In this document: positions 26,856 to 35,687 of the stretch, piece after piece | Position numbering within the stretch: the first letter of the stretch is position 1 | How the letters are laid out: each line of letters begins with the position of its first letter | Source of the DNA: JBEVJK01 sp963791325 | GTDB taxonomy: Bacteria > Pseudomonadota > Alphaproteobacteria > Rhizobiales > Rhizobiaceae | Assembly (NCBI GenBank): GCA_963791325.1 | Contig: CAWBRU010000018.1 | Coordinates: forward strand, 124,001 to 188,000 | DNA length: 64,000 nt | Direction: 5' to 3' | Program-made: the position numbers and the translations under genes | The notes under the pieces: generated by a model | Told to the model about the DNA's origin: nothing | What the model saw: only the letters and a program-made list of their open reading frames with translations | Databases searched by the model: none

Positions 26856-27101
26856 ATGATCCAGGCGCCCGCCAAGCTGCTCAGGTTCCCCAATGGACAT
26901 GAGATGACTTCTGATCAGGTAAAGCTTGTAAACGTGATATCACCCCCGGCGCCTGTGCCGTATGTTCAGGTCTTCGATGCTTGGGGTCTGGTCTATGAAG
27001 GCCCGGTCGATCTTGATAAAGTGGTGGTCAAGGAAAGCCGTGCGCCCCGTCCGATGCCGATTTCCGCACGCCGCGGTGCCGCGCGACTGGCAGTGCTTTG
27101 A
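26856..27101 (+). CDS. Hypothetical 81-residue protein
   Basis: The protein was not recognised. It is soluble and mixed in composition, with no signal peptide. The ATG has GGGAGA upstream, and a CRP-type site lies 57-72 bases before it. The methyltransferase gene starts 41 bases after the stop on the same strand, so the two may share a CRP-controlled transcript. Function cannot be inferred. Confidence 0.65.
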   Translation: MIQAPAKLLRFPNGHEMTSDQVKLVNVISPPAPVPYVQVFDAWGLVYEGPVDLDKVVVKESRAPRPMPISARRGAARLAVL

Positions 27102-27142
27102 CAAGGCTTGGCCTTGCACCACGCCAGCGGAGGGTCGAAGCG

Positions 27143-28021
27143 ATGACGGGCAAGACGGAGCAGGACCGGCCGCCGGCCGGCCGGCAAGCAGCTTCGGCCG
27201 CTGAGGGCTACGCGCTGGGCTACTCGCAGACCGAGTTCAAGCGCCTCGAAATGCAGGCCTTGCTGCTGAAGGAGCTGACGGCCGACGTGCTGCGCCGCGC
27301 CGGGCTCGCGCCCGGTATGCGCGTTCTCGACCTCGGCTGCGGCGTCGGCGACGTCTCCCTGCTGGCCGCCGATCTGGTCGGTCCGTCCGGCCATGTCCTT
27401 GGCATCGACCGCTCGGCCGATATGGTTTCGATTGCCAAGCGCCGTACCGATCACGCCGGCAAAGGCAGCTGGGTGGAGTTTCGGACGGCCGAGCTCGACA
27501 GTTTCGACAGCGCCCGGACTTTCGATGCGGTGATCGGCAGGCTGGTGCTGATGTATCTGCCGGATCCGGCCGCCGCATTGCGCCGGCTGCTCGGCTTCGT
27601 GGTTCCCGGCGGGCTCGCGGTATTCCACGAAATGGCGATGCCGATGTCGCGCAGCGTGCCGGAAGGGCCGCTGTTCCGGCGCTCGATCGACTGGCTCCGG
27701 GACACGTTTCGCGCCGCCGGCTTCGAGACCGACATGGGCAGCAAGCTCGCCGGCACCTTCGTCGCAGCCGGATTGCCGCAGCCGCAGCTGACGCTCGGCG
27801 GCATTGCCGGCAGCGGCCCCGATACGCCGGTTCACAACTACCTTGTCGGCACCTTGCGCAGCCTGCTGCCGATGGGCGAGCGATTCGGCGTGTTTACCGC
27901 GGCGGAAGCCGATCTCGACACGCTCGGCGAACGGCTGCTCGCCGAGGCCGAGTCGCTCGGCGCCTGCATGATGCCGCCGCCGCTGGTCGGTGCCTGGGCA
28001 CGCAAGGCGGCCGGGGTCTGA
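27143..28021 (+). CDS. Class I SAM-dependent methyltransferase
   Basis: This 292-residue cytosolic methyltransferase has the class I Rossmann motifs: motif I VLDLGCGVGDVSLLAA, motif II GIDRSADMVSIAKRR, and AVIGRLVLMYLPDPA at the motif IV region. The C-terminal ~100 residues are helical and probably form the substrate lid. The nearest resemblance is to UbiE/arsenite-type small-molecule methyltransferases, but the substrate is not evident. The ATG is preceded by GGAGGG. Confidence 0.88.
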   Translation: MTGKTEQDRPPAGRQAASAAEGYALGYSQTEFKRLEMQALLLKELTADVLRRAGLAPGMRVLDLGCGVGDVSLLAADLVGPSGHVLGIDRSADMVSIAKRRTDHAGKGSWVEFRTAELDSFDSARTFDAVIGRLVLMYLPDPAAALRRLLGFVVPGGLAVFHEMAMPMSRSVPEGPLFRRSIDWLRDTFRAAGFETDMGSKLAGTFVAAGLPQPQLTLGGIAGSGPDTPVHNYLVGTLRSLLPMGERFGVFTAAEADLDTLGERLLAEAESLGACMMPPPLVGAWARKAAGV

Positions 28022-28063
28022 GCCACCATTGCCAGCTGTTTGCCGGCATGCCAAACAGCCGGT

Positions 28064-28450
28064 ATGAGAAGCCTGTTGTCACGCGCGCTGCTGGCGGCGA
28101 GCCTGTTTCCGATCGGTGCAGCTGCGGCCGAGACCATGCCCGAGAGCCATGCCGATGCCGGCCGCCAGGCGGCTTGGGAGGCGCTCGAAAAAGCCCAGCA
28201 GGCCCGCTATGCCCGCACCGGCCAGCTGATGGACAGCACGGTCGAAGATTTCTGCTTCAGCGCCACTTTGCGCGATCCGCAGCAAGCGACCGAGGCGGTG
28301 ACGGTGGCCCGCGACGTGCGGCTCTGCCAGGGCGGACTTGACCCGGTCAAGCACCGCGAGCTGCTCGATCGGCTGCGCCGCTATGAGGCGGCGGCCCAGC
28401 AGCCCAAGACCCTCGAGCCAAGCCCGACGGCGCCGGGGCTGGAGCAATAG
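28064..28450 (+). CDS. Hypothetical exported protein
   Basis: This 128-residue unrecognised protein has a clear signal peptide (SLLSRALLAASLFPIGAAAA). The mature part is helical and charged, with two cysteines (EDFCFSATL and VRLCQGG) that could form a disulfide in the periplasm, and a proline-rich C-terminal tail. The ATG at 28064 was chosen because it places the signal peptide at the N-terminus. It follows the methyltransferase by 42 bases. Confidence 0.7.
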   Translation: MRSLLSRALLAASLFPIGAAAAETMPESHADAGRQAAWEALEKAQQARYARTGQLMDSTVEDFCFSATLRDPQQATEAVTVARDVRLCQGGLDPVKHRELLDRLRRYEAAAQQPKTLEPSPTAPGLEQ

Positions 28451-28541
28451 GCCTATCGGGCGGCGGGCATGGGACGCTGGATGCGTCTTCTCCGTTTGCA
28501 TCATAGGCGGTGCCGACCGCAGCGCACGGAGGAATCTTGCG

Positions 28542-28967
28542 ATGAGCATTTCTTATTCGACCACCGTCGCCACCGTCGGCGGCCGCAATGGCACGGCCAC
28601 CAGCGATGATGGCCGCCTGGCCTTGCGGCTGGCCATCCCGCGCGAGCTCGGCGGCAAAGGCGAGGGCACCAACCCCGAGCAGCTGTTTGCGGCCGGTTAT
28701 GCCGGCTGCTTCGGCAGCGCCGTGATTCATGTCGCACGCGGCCGCGAGAAGAAGATCGGCGATGGCGACGTCGAGGTCGCGGCCACCATCGGCCTCAGGC
28801 AGCACCAGGAGGGACAATTCGGCCTGACGGCCGCACTGATCGTGACCATCGCCGGCATCGACCAGGCCGCGGCCGAAGCGATCGTCGCCGAGGCCCACAG
28901 GACCTGCCCCTATTCCCGTGCCGTGCGCGGCAATGTCGAGGTCGCGCTCACCGTGCGCACGCGCTAG
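28542..28967 (+). CDS. Ohr, organic hydroperoxide resistance protein (OsmC family)
   Basis: This 141-residue thiol peroxidase of the Ohr subgroup reduces organic hydroperoxides using lipoylated partners. The two catalytic cysteines are in their expected contexts: Cys56 in AAGYAGCFGSAV and Cys122 in TCPYSRAVRGN. The N-terminal dimerisation strand is also typical (ATVGGRNGTATSDDG). The ATG has GGAGGAA upstream. No OhrR-type MarR repressor gene is adjacent, so regulation must be from elsewhere. Copy A2 of the palindromic repeat lies 27 bases downstream. Confidence 0.94.
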   Translation: MSISYSTTVATVGGRNGTATSDDGRLALRLAIPRELGGKGEGTNPEQLFAAGYAGCFGSAVIHVARGREKKIGDGDVEVAATIGLRQHQEGQFGLTAALIVTIAGIDQAAAEAIVAEAHRTCPYSRAVRGNVEVALTVRTR

Positions 28968-28993
28968 AGTGGATCGCCTTTTCTTCTTCTTCC

Positions 28994-29070
28994 AATCGGT
29001 GCTTCCCTCTAAGTCTTTTTTTCCGTAATTCCGGACGGAAAACCGTGTCCGCTTTCTCTGCAATTGCGCT
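28994..29070 (+). repeat. Intergenic palindromic repeat, copy A2
   Basis: This is the second copy of the element at 10.7 kb in the same orientation. It shares AATCGGTGCT and the exact 19-base block at 29027-29045, and the same TTTTCCG (29019-29025) / CGGAAAA (29036-29042) inverted repeat with loop differing at one base. It lies downstream of ohr. Confidence 0.7.
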
Positions 29071-29151
29071 CGCCCGGCCGGCTCCCTGCCGGCGTTTCTT
29101 GTTGGTCAAGCTCTCGAATGACCGGTAAGTAGATGCCGGTGAGGGATCATC

Positions 29152-30816
29152 ATGCTGACGGTTGAGGAATTCGCAGCCATTCCGTTGTTTTCGACGCTGC
29201 CGGCGGGCGAGCTGGAGCGTCTGGCGCGGACCGCCGCCGACCTGCGGCTGAGCCCCGGAGAGTTCGCTGTTCACGAGGGCGGCGAGGGCGCCCTCTACGC
29301 GGTTCTGGCAGGCAAGATTCAGGTCATCAAGACCTTCGACGGCGTCGAGCGCACGCTCGGCTGGCGGCTCCCGGGAGCTATTTTCGGCGAGGTGCCGATC
29401 GCCTTGGGCACGCCGTTTCCGGGCGGCTATCGCGCCGCGGAACCGTCGCGGGTGCTGCGGATCGATGTCCAGCAATACTATGCTCTGGCCGCGATTTCGA
29501 AGGATGTCGCCCAAAAGGTCAGCGCGCTCGCGCGCGAGCGGATCGGCGGCCTGCAGAGCATCACCGCCGAGCCGCCGAAGCCGCGCGTCACATTGGTCGG
29601 ACACCGCTGGGACACCGTGTGCGGCGAGCTGCGCCGCTTTCTGGCCCGCAACCAAATCTCGTTCGACTGGCTGCTGCCGGACACCCCGGACGGTGAGGCG
29701 CTCGTCGCTGCAGCCGGCCGGGCATCCGACGGCCCGTCGGCAAGGATGGCAGACGGTGAGGTTCTCGATTGCCCCACCGTCCGCGATCTCGCCATCCGGC
29801 TTGGGCTGCAGGTCGGGCCCCGGGAGGTCGATTACGATGTCGCTATCGTCGGCGGCGGACCGGCCGGACTGGCAGCTGCGGTCTACGGCGCGTCCGAGGG
29901 CCTGCGCACGATCGTTGTCGAGCGCGAAGGCCCCGGCGGACAGGCCGGCACGTCGTCGCGGATCGAGAACTATCTCGGCTTTCCGAGCGGCATCTCGGGC
30001 GACGAGCTCGCCAGCCGCGCACTTCAGCAAGCCCGCCGCCTGGGTGCTGAGATCCTGGTCACGCGCTCGGTCGCCGCGCTCGATTCGCTGAGCCATGGAT
30101 TGACGCTCGACGGCGGCGAAGTGGTCGCGGCGCGCAGCCTGATCCTGGCGACGGGCGTGGCGTGGCGGCGGCTCGACCTCGAAGGGTTCGACCGGCTGAT
30201 CGGCAAGGGCATCTACTATGGCGCGGCACGCAGCGAGGCGCACGCCACCCATGGTCTTGACGTCTTCCTGATCGGGGCGGGCAACTCTGCCGGACAGGCG
30301 GCACTGCATTTCTCAAGTCATGCGCGGGCGGTGACGCTGCTGGTGCGCGGCCAGTCCCTTGAGCAGAGCATGTCCCACTATCTGATCGAACAGCTGCGCA
30401 CAAAATCCAATATCGACGTCCGCTTTCGGTGCGAAATACACGCCGTTCATGGCGAGACCCACCTGGCCGAGGTCGAGATCCGCAACGCGACGAGCAACGT
30501 GGTCAGCCGGCACCCCTGCGGCGGCCTGTTCATTTTCATCGGCGCCGATGCCGAGACCGGCTGGCTGCCTCAGAGCATTGCGCGCGATGCGCGCGGCTAC
30601 GTTTTGACGGGCGACGACGTCAACAAGGCCGGACGCTGGGCGCACAGCCGCGATCCCTACCTGCTGGAAACGAGCGCGCCCGGCGTCTTTGCCTGCGGCG
30701 ACGTGCGCCTCAGCCCGGTCAAGCGGGTCGCCTCGGCGGTCGGCGAGGGTAGCATGGCGATCGCCTTCGTTCACCAGTACCTGGCCAACGAAGGCAAGGC
30801 GCGAAGTCACGCTTAG
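29152..30816 (+). CDS. Cyclic-nucleotide-domain / thioredoxin-reductase-like fusion flavoprotein
   Basis: This 554-residue, probably cytosolic fusion has three parts. Residues 5-125 are a cNMP-binding-fold domain (VLAGKIQVIKTFDG, IFGEVPIAL). Residues 145-222 form a glutaredoxin/thioredoxin-like segment (VTLVGHRWDTVCGELRRFL). Residues 226-554 are a pyridine-nucleotide flavin reductase: FAD motif VGGGPAGLAAAVYG, NAD(P) motif LIGAGNSAGQAALHFS, and the C-terminal FAD contact FACGDVRLSPVKRVASAVGE. The CxxC active site of true thioredoxin reductases is absent; the equivalent loop reads YYGAARSEA near residue 357. It is therefore probably not a dithiol reductase. The electron acceptor and effector are unknown. 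Confidence 0.88.
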   Translation: MLTVEEFAAIPLFSTLPAGELERLARTAADLRLSPGEFAVHEGGEGALYAVLAGKIQVIKTFDGVERTLGWRLPGAIFGEVPIALGTPFPGGYRAAEPSRVLRIDVQQYYALAAISKDVAQKVSALARERIGGLQSITAEPPKPRVTLVGHRWDTVCGELRRFLARNQISFDWLLPDTPDGEALVAAAGRASDGPSARMADGEVLDCPTVRDLAIRLGLQVGPREVDYDVAIVGGGPAGLAAAVYGASEGLRTIVVEREGPGGQAGTSSRIENYLGFPSGISGDELASRALQQARRLGAEILVTRSVAALDSLSHGLTLDGGEVVAARSLILATGVAWRRLDLEGFDRLIGKGIYYGAARSEAHATHGLDVFLIGAGNSAGQAALHFSSHARAVTLLVRGQSLEQSMSHYLIEQLRTKSNIDVRFRCEIHAVHGETHLAEVEIRNATSNVVSRHPCGGLFIFIGADAETGWLPQSIARDARGYVLTGDDVNKAGRWAHSRDPYLLETSAPGVFACGDVRLSPVKRVASAVGEGSMAIAFVHQYLANEGKARSHA

Positions 30817-30870
30817 ACGCGCCCACGGCCGCCGCCGGCTGTTTCACGTTTCCCAAGTCGCGGAGAACCA

Positions 30871-30891
30871 TTGATACGAAATCCGTATCAA
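30871..30891. promoter_or_regulatory. Perfect inverted repeat TTGATACG-N5-CGTATCAA
   Basis: An 8-bp perfect palindrome lies 111 bases upstream of the first gene of the peptide-type ABC operon. It has the form of an operator for a dimeric repressor. No regulator gene is adjacent, so the binding protein is unknown. Confidence 0.5.
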
Positions 30892-31002
30892 AGTCACGCA
30901 ATCCATTATTTGACTCTCATGTACCGCCTCGCATGATCGATGGTGCAGAGACATCATTCCAAGCATAAGCGGGCCAACGAGCCCAGCCGAAGGGGAACTA
31001 AC

Positions 31003-32664
31003 ATGTCAGATATCCTGCGCTTTCAAGCTCCGGAGCTCAACCGACGCAACCTTCTTCAGGCCGCGTCTGCAGCCGCGGCCGCCGCGGTCATGCCGAGCAT
31101 CATCAATATGCCCAGAGCCTTCGCCCAGGCCGGCTCGACCCTGGTGATCGCCGCTCCGGCAACGCCGCAGAGCCTCGACTGCAACTTCGATGTCAGCCTG
31201 GGTACGTTCGAGGCCATTGCCGCGCTCTATGACGGCCTGCTCGGCTTCGTGAAGATCCCCGACGAGAAAGTGCCGAGTGCCTTGCGCGAGGATATCGGCT
31301 TTCATGCCGACAAGCCGGGCGGCGTCAACATGGTCGGCAAGCTGGCGGAAAGTTGGGAACTCGACCCGAGCGGCAAGCGCGCCGTGTTCAAGCTGCGCCA
31401 GGGCGTCAAGAGCAATTGGGGCAACGAGCTCACCGCCGAGGATGTGCGCTGGACCTGGAACCGGGCGTTCGAACTGGGCGCGCTGGGCGCCTTCTATACC
31501 GCGGTGTCGGGTCTCAAGCGTCCGGAGGACATCAAGGTCGAGGACAAATATGTCGTCTCCTTCAATGTCGAATCCCCCAATCCGCTGCTGCTCAAGATCC
31601 ACACGAACCTCTACACCCCGGTCTATGACAGCGTGAAGTGCAAGGCCGAGGGCGGCACGGAAGACCCGTGGGCACGCAAGTTCATTGAGAACAACAGTGC
31701 CGGCTTTGGTCCCTACCAGCTACAGCAGCTGACCCGCGGCCAGCAGGCCGTGTTCCAGGCGCGCCCGGATTACTATGCCGGCAAACCGGCGATCGATACG
31801 GTGATCTTCAAGGAAGTGCCGACGTCGGCCTCGCGCGTTCAGCTGCTGCAGGGTGGTGCGGTCGATATCGCCCAGTATCTGCAGCCGCTGGAAATCATCA
31901 GCATGAAGAGTGTGCCGACCGTCGCGGTGGAAACCGTACCGGCCTCGTTCATGATCTGGGTCGAGCTCAACGCCAAGATCCCGCCGTTCGACAATGTCGA
32001 TGTCCGCCGGGCGATGAACTTCGCCTTTCCGCAGCAGGAGGTGATCAAAGCGGTCTACCAGGACCTCGCCAATCCGCTCGATGGCTGCATGCCCAACATC
32101 TATCCGGGCTTCTCGCCGGATTTCTACAGCTACAGCTACGACCTCGACAAGGCCAAGCAGCTGCTCGAAAAGGGCGGCCAGGGCAAAGGCTTCAAGACGA
32201 CGCTCGCCTACAACGCCGGCGATCCCGTGCAGGAGCCCATCGCGATTATCTACCAATCGGCGCTGCGCAAGATCGGGGTCGAGCTCGAGCTGAAGAAGGT
32301 ACCGGCCGGCTCGTTCTACAACTTCGTCACCGAGCGCAAGCAGCCGATGATCTTCTACGTCGACAGCCCCTGGTGCCCCGATCCCGGATATTCGCTGACG
32401 CTCTACTTCGACAGCAAGAGCTATGTGAACTACAGCAACTATGCCAACGCCGAGGTGGACAAGCTGCTCGCCGAGATGGCGGCCACAGCGGATGAAAAGG
32501 TCCGTCTCGAAAAGGCCAAGCAGGCGCAAAAGATCATCATGGACGAGGCGCCTTGGACGTTCGTGGTCTACCCCAACTACACGATGGCCCGAAAGGCAGA
32601 CCTCAAAGGATGGACTTACTACACCTCGAACAACATCCGCTTTCAGGATTTCAGCCGGGCCTGA
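31003..32664 (+). CDS. Dpp/Opp-type ABC transporter substrate-binding protein (putative Tat substrate)
   Basis: This 553-residue periplasmic binding protein belongs to SBP_bac_5. The N-terminus has a twin-arginine pattern (ELNRRNLLQAASAAAAAAV), which suggests export by Tat. The family core follows: TLVIAAPATPQSLDCNF, AEDVRWTWNRAFELGA, GFGPYQLQQLTRGQQAVF. The ATG at 31003 has AAGGGG upstream. It heads an operon with two permeases, two ATPases and an SDR; the next gene starts 13 bases after the stop. The ligand could be a peptide, an opine-like compound or a modified sugar; the terminal dehydrogenase suggests something catabolised. Confidence 0.92.
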   Translation: MSDILRFQAPELNRRNLLQAASAAAAAAVMPSIINMPRAFAQAGSTLVIAAPATPQSLDCNFDVSLGTFEAIAALYDGLLGFVKIPDEKVPSALREDIGFHADKPGGVNMVGKLAESWELDPSGKRAVFKLRQGVKSNWGNELTAEDVRWTWNRAFELGALGAFYTAVSGLKRPEDIKVEDKYVVSFNVESPNPLLLKIHTNLYTPVYDSVKCKAEGGTEDPWARKFIENNSAGFGPYQLQQLTRGQQAVFQARPDYYAGKPAIDTVIFKEVPTSASRVQLLQGGAVDIAQYLQPLEIISMKSVPTVAVETVPASFMIWVELNAKIPPFDNVDVRRAMNFAFPQQEVIKAVYQDLANPLDGCMPNIYPGFSPDFYSYSYDLDKAKQLLEKGGQGKGFKTTLAYNAGDPVQEPIAIIYQSALRKIGVELELKKVPAGSFYNFVTERKQPMIFYVDSPWCPDPGYSLTLYFDSKSYVNYSNYANAEVDKLLAEMAATADEKVRLEKAKQAQKIIMDEAPWTFVVYPNYTMARKADLKGWTYYTSNNIRFQDFSRA

Positions 32665-32677
32665 CGGTCACTGACCG

Positions 32678-33649
32678 GTGACAGCAACGGTCCCGAATGC
32701 GCCACAACGACCTGGGGCGGCCCTCGCGGCCGCCTCCCGCAAGCTGACGTTCTTCCTCGCCGTACTCAAGGCGCGGCCGCAGTTCGCCCTCGGCTACGGC
32801 ATCGTGCTCGCGGTCATCGTGCTCGCGATCTTCGCGCCTTGGATTGCGCCGTTCGATCCCGAACAAGCCAATCCGACCGCCTTTCTTCGTCCACCCGGCT
32901 GGCCTCACATCATGGGCACCGATGCCACCGGCCTCGACGTGTTTTCGCGCGTGATCCACGCGCCGCGCATCGATCTGGCGATCGCGCTCGCCGGTACCCT
33001 GCTATCGGCGGTGATCGGTTCGCTGCTCGGCGCTGCCGCCGGCTACTACGAGGCCCAGCGCGGCTTCGGCACCTTCTTCTCCGGACTGATCATGCGCAGC
33101 TCCGATGTCCTGCAGGCCTTCCCCGTCTTCGTGTTCGCCATCGCCGTGGTCGCAGTGATGGGCCAAAGCCTGCACAGCATCGTGCTCGCCGTGGCGTTCG
33201 TGAACGCCCCGATCTATCTCAGGCTGATGCGCAGCCAGGTGCTTTCGGTGCGGCGGCTGCGCTATGTCGAAGCCGCCTATATCGCCGGCACCTCGGATCT
33301 GCGGATCCTGATGCGCCATGTCATTCCAAATGCCATCGCCCCGGTGCTCGCCCAGCTCTCGGTCAATGTCGGATGGGCGATCCTGCTCACCTCGGCCTTG
33401 AGCTTCATCGGCGCCGGTGTGGAGGCGCCGACGCCCGAATGGGGCAGCATGATCGCCATGGGCTACCAGAACATCATCACCGGACATTGGTGGCCGTCGA
33501 TCTTTCCCGGGCTGGCATTGGCCGTCACCATCTTCGGCTTTTCGCTGATCGGCTCGAGCGTCGAGGTGCTCGCCGATCCGGTGCGACGGCAGCGTCTGGC
33601 CGGGCAAATCGGCGCCAGGCCAGGCTCGGCCGCCGCGGACGGGGTGTAG
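32678..33649 (+). CDS. ABC transporter permease (DppC-like)
   Basis: This 323-residue inner-membrane permease of the BPD_transp_1 family has six main hydrophobic segments after a short cytosolic N-terminus. The DppC-type block HIMGTDATGLDVFSRVIH and the EAA loop (EAAYIAGTSDLRILMRHVIP) are clear. A GTG start at 32678 is used; no in-frame ATG nearby gives a complete protein. Here the DppC-like gene precedes the DppB-like one, the reverse of the usual order. Confidence 0.92.
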   Translation: MTATVPNAPQRPGAALAAASRKLTFFLAVLKARPQFALGYGIVLAVIVLAIFAPWIAPFDPEQANPTAFLRPPGWPHIMGTDATGLDVFSRVIHAPRIDLAIALAGTLLSAVIGSLLGAAAGYYEAQRGFGTFFSGLIMRSSDVLQAFPVFVFAIAVVAVMGQSLHSIVLAVAFVNAPIYLRLMRSQVLSVRRLRYVEAAYIAGTSDLRILMRHVIPNAIAPVLAQLSVNVGWAILLTSALSFIGAGVEAPTPEWGSMIAMGYQNIITGHWWPSIFPGLALAVTIFGFSLIGSSVEVLADPVRRQRLAGQIGARPGSAAADGV

Positions 33650-33663
33650 GAGGCGCCCGGACG

Positions 33664-34665
33664 ATGCTTTCCTATATCGGCCGCCGCCTCATTTTCGTCG
33701 GACCGCAGCTGGTCGGCATCCTGCTGGTCAGCTTCCTCCTGCTCAAGCTCATCCCCGGCGATCCGGCGGTGATGATGCTCGGCCCATTCGCGACCGACGA
33801 CGGGCTGGCGCGCCTGCGCTCCGAGCTCGGCCTCGATCGCTCGGTGTTCGAGCAGTTCGGCCTCTATCTGTGGCGCGTCCTCCACGGTGACCTCGGCTCG
33901 TCATGGCAGACGACCATGCCGGTCACCACCGACCTGGCCCAGCGCTTCCCGGCAACGCTCGAGCTGGTCACGCTGTCGTTGCTGCTGGCGCTGCTGATCG
34001 GCATGCCGCTCGGCGTGGCAGGGGCCCGCAACAAGACGGGCGTGTTGCGCAAGATCGCCGACTATTACGGCCTGGTCGCGGGGGCGCTGCCGGACTTCTG
34101 GTTCGCCCTGGTGCTGATCTTCGTGCTCTACACCATGCTCGGCATCGTGCCGGCGCCACTCGGGCGGATGGACTTCACCGTGATCCCGCCGCCGACGATC
34201 ACCGGCTCGCTGCTCATCGACAGCCTGGTCAGCGGCAACTGGCCGGCGCTGAAGAACGCGGCCGGGCATCTCATCCTGCCCGTACTGACGCTCGGCTTCA
34301 TCAACGCGGCACCGATCCTGAAGATGACCCAATCGACCATGCAGACCATGCTCGATGCCGATTTCAGCCGCTATGCGGAAATGTGCGGCCTGCCGCCCCA
34401 GGTGGTGGCTCGCAAGGCGCTGCGCAACGCGCTGCCGTCGGTGATCACCATTGTCAGCGTCCTCTACGGCTTTCTGATCGGCGGCGCCGTGCTGGTCGAG
34501 ATCGTGTTCAGCTGGGGCGGGGCAGGGCAGTACGCGGTTCAGGGCGTGCTCAATGCCGACCTCAACCCGGTGCTCGGCTTCGTTCTCTACTCCGCGGTTC
34601 TGTCGCTGGTCATCTATCTTGTGGTCGACCTGATCTATTTCGCCATCGATCCCCGGACGCGCTGA
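33664..34665 (+). CDS. ABC transporter permease (DppB-like)
   Basis: This 333-residue inner-membrane permease has the N-terminal IGRRLIFVGPQLVGILLVSF segment and PGDPAVMMLG, typical of DppB/OppB. The EAA-type loop (YAEMCGLPPQVVARKALRNA) should contact the ATPase. The stop overlaps the next gene's start by one base (TGATG), indicating translational coupling. Confidence 0.92.
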   Translation: MLSYIGRRLIFVGPQLVGILLVSFLLLKLIPGDPAVMMLGPFATDDGLARLRSELGLDRSVFEQFGLYLWRVLHGDLGSSWQTTMPVTTDLAQRFPATLELVTLSLLLALLIGMPLGVAGARNKTGVLRKIADYYGLVAGALPDFWFALVLIFVLYTMLGIVPAPLGRMDFTVIPPPTITGSLLIDSLVSGNWPALKNAAGHLILPVLTLGFINAAPILKMTQSTMQTMLDADFSRYAEMCGLPPQVVARKALRNALPSVITIVSVLYGFLIGGAVLVEIVFSWGGAGQYAVQGVLNADLNPVLGFVLYSAVLSLVIYLVVDLIYFAIDPRTR

Positions 34666-35687
34666 TGGCTGATCTGGCAACCGGCGATGCTGCTGCGACA
34701 CCCGCCGGGAAGGCCCCCGTGCTCTTGGCCTGCGACAATGTCTCGGTCTCGTTTCCACACTTCGGCGGAGCGGAAACGCTGGCTCTGAACCATGTCAGCC
34801 TGTCGCTCGGCACGGGCGAGGTGCTGGGCATCGTCGGCGAATCCGGCGCGGGCAAGACGATGCTGGCGCGCGCGATCATGCGGCTCGTGCCATCGCCCGG
34901 CCGCATCAGCGGCGGCACCATCACTTTCGACGGGCGTGATTTGGCGACGCTCGACGACGAGAACCTCCGGCAGATCCGCGGCCGTGACATGGCGATGATC
35001 ATCTCCAATCCGCGCGGCGAGCTCGACCCGCTGCAGACCGTCGGCCAGCAGATCGGCAATGTCTTGCGGCATCATCTCAAGCTCGACAGGCGAGCCATCC
35101 GCCAGCGCACCCTCGACCTTTTGAAAAAGGTCAGCATCCCGGATCCCGAGCGCCGGATCGGCGCCTATCCGCACGAGCTCTCGGGCGGCATGGCGCAGCG
35201 CGTGGTGATCGCGATTGCCTTGGCCTGCTCGCCGCGGCTGATGATCTCCGACGATGCCACCAGCGGGCTCGACGTGACCGTCCAGGCGCAGGTGCTGGAG
35301 CTCATCCGCAAGCTGGTCAGCGAGCGCGGCGCCTCGATGATCTTCATCACCCGCGACATCGGCATCACCGCCCATCACTGCCATCGCATCGCCATCATCT
35401 ATGCCGGCGAGATCGTCGAAATCGCCGAGCGGCAAATGTTCTTCGACGACCCGCAGCATCCCTATACGATCCTGCTGCTCGCCGCCTTTGCGCAGAACGA
35501 GCGGCTCCGCCGCTACTGGCTCGGCGAGGAGCGGCTGCGCGAAAACGTCGAGCCCAGCCCGGTTGGCTGTCCGTTCCAGAACCGCTGCGTGCGTGTGCAG
35601 GCGCGCTGCCGCACCGACCATCCCGCGCTGCTCGAGCGCAAGTCCGGTCACTTTGTGCGTTGCCACTTCCCGGTGGTGCGGTCATGA
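34665..35687 (+). CDS. ABC transporter ATPase, DppD-like, with degenerate catalytic residues
   Basis: This 340-residue cytoplasmic ATPase of the DppD/OppD type keeps the C-terminal oligopeptide-transporter domain (HPYTILLLAAF, CPFQNRCVRVQARC). Walker A GESGAGKT (58-65) and signature LSGGM (172-176) are intact. Three usually invariant residues differ: the Q-loop glutamine is Ser114 (MIISNP), the catalytic glutamate after Walker B is Asp197 (MISDDATS), and the H-loop histidine is Arg230 (FITRDI). The partner ATPase keeps these residues but has an altered signature, which suggests one working and one degenerate ATP site. It overlaps the next gene by four bases (ATGA). Confidence 0.9.
   Translation: MADLATGDAAATPAGKAPVLLACDNVSVSFPHFGGAETLALNHVSLSLGTGEVLGIVGESGAGKTMLARAIMRLVPSPGRISGGTITFDGRDLATLDDENLRQIRGRDMAMIISNPRGELDPLQTVGQQIGNVLRHHLKLDRRAIRQRTLDLLKKVSIPDPERRIGAYPHELSGGMAQRVVIAIALACSPRLMISDDATSGLDVTVQAQVLELIRKLVSERGASMIFITRDIGITAHHCHRIAIIYAGEIVEIAERQMFFDDPQHPYTILLLAAFAQNERLRRYWLGEERLRENVEPSPVGCPFQNRCVRVQARCRTDHPALLERKSGHFVRCHFPVVRS

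Noticed and set aside
30871..30891. FixK/FNR-type box, because it begins TTGAT and ends ATCAA
   Set aside because: The FNR/FixK box has a 4-base spacer; here 11 bases separate TTGAT and ATCAA and the symmetry extends inward.
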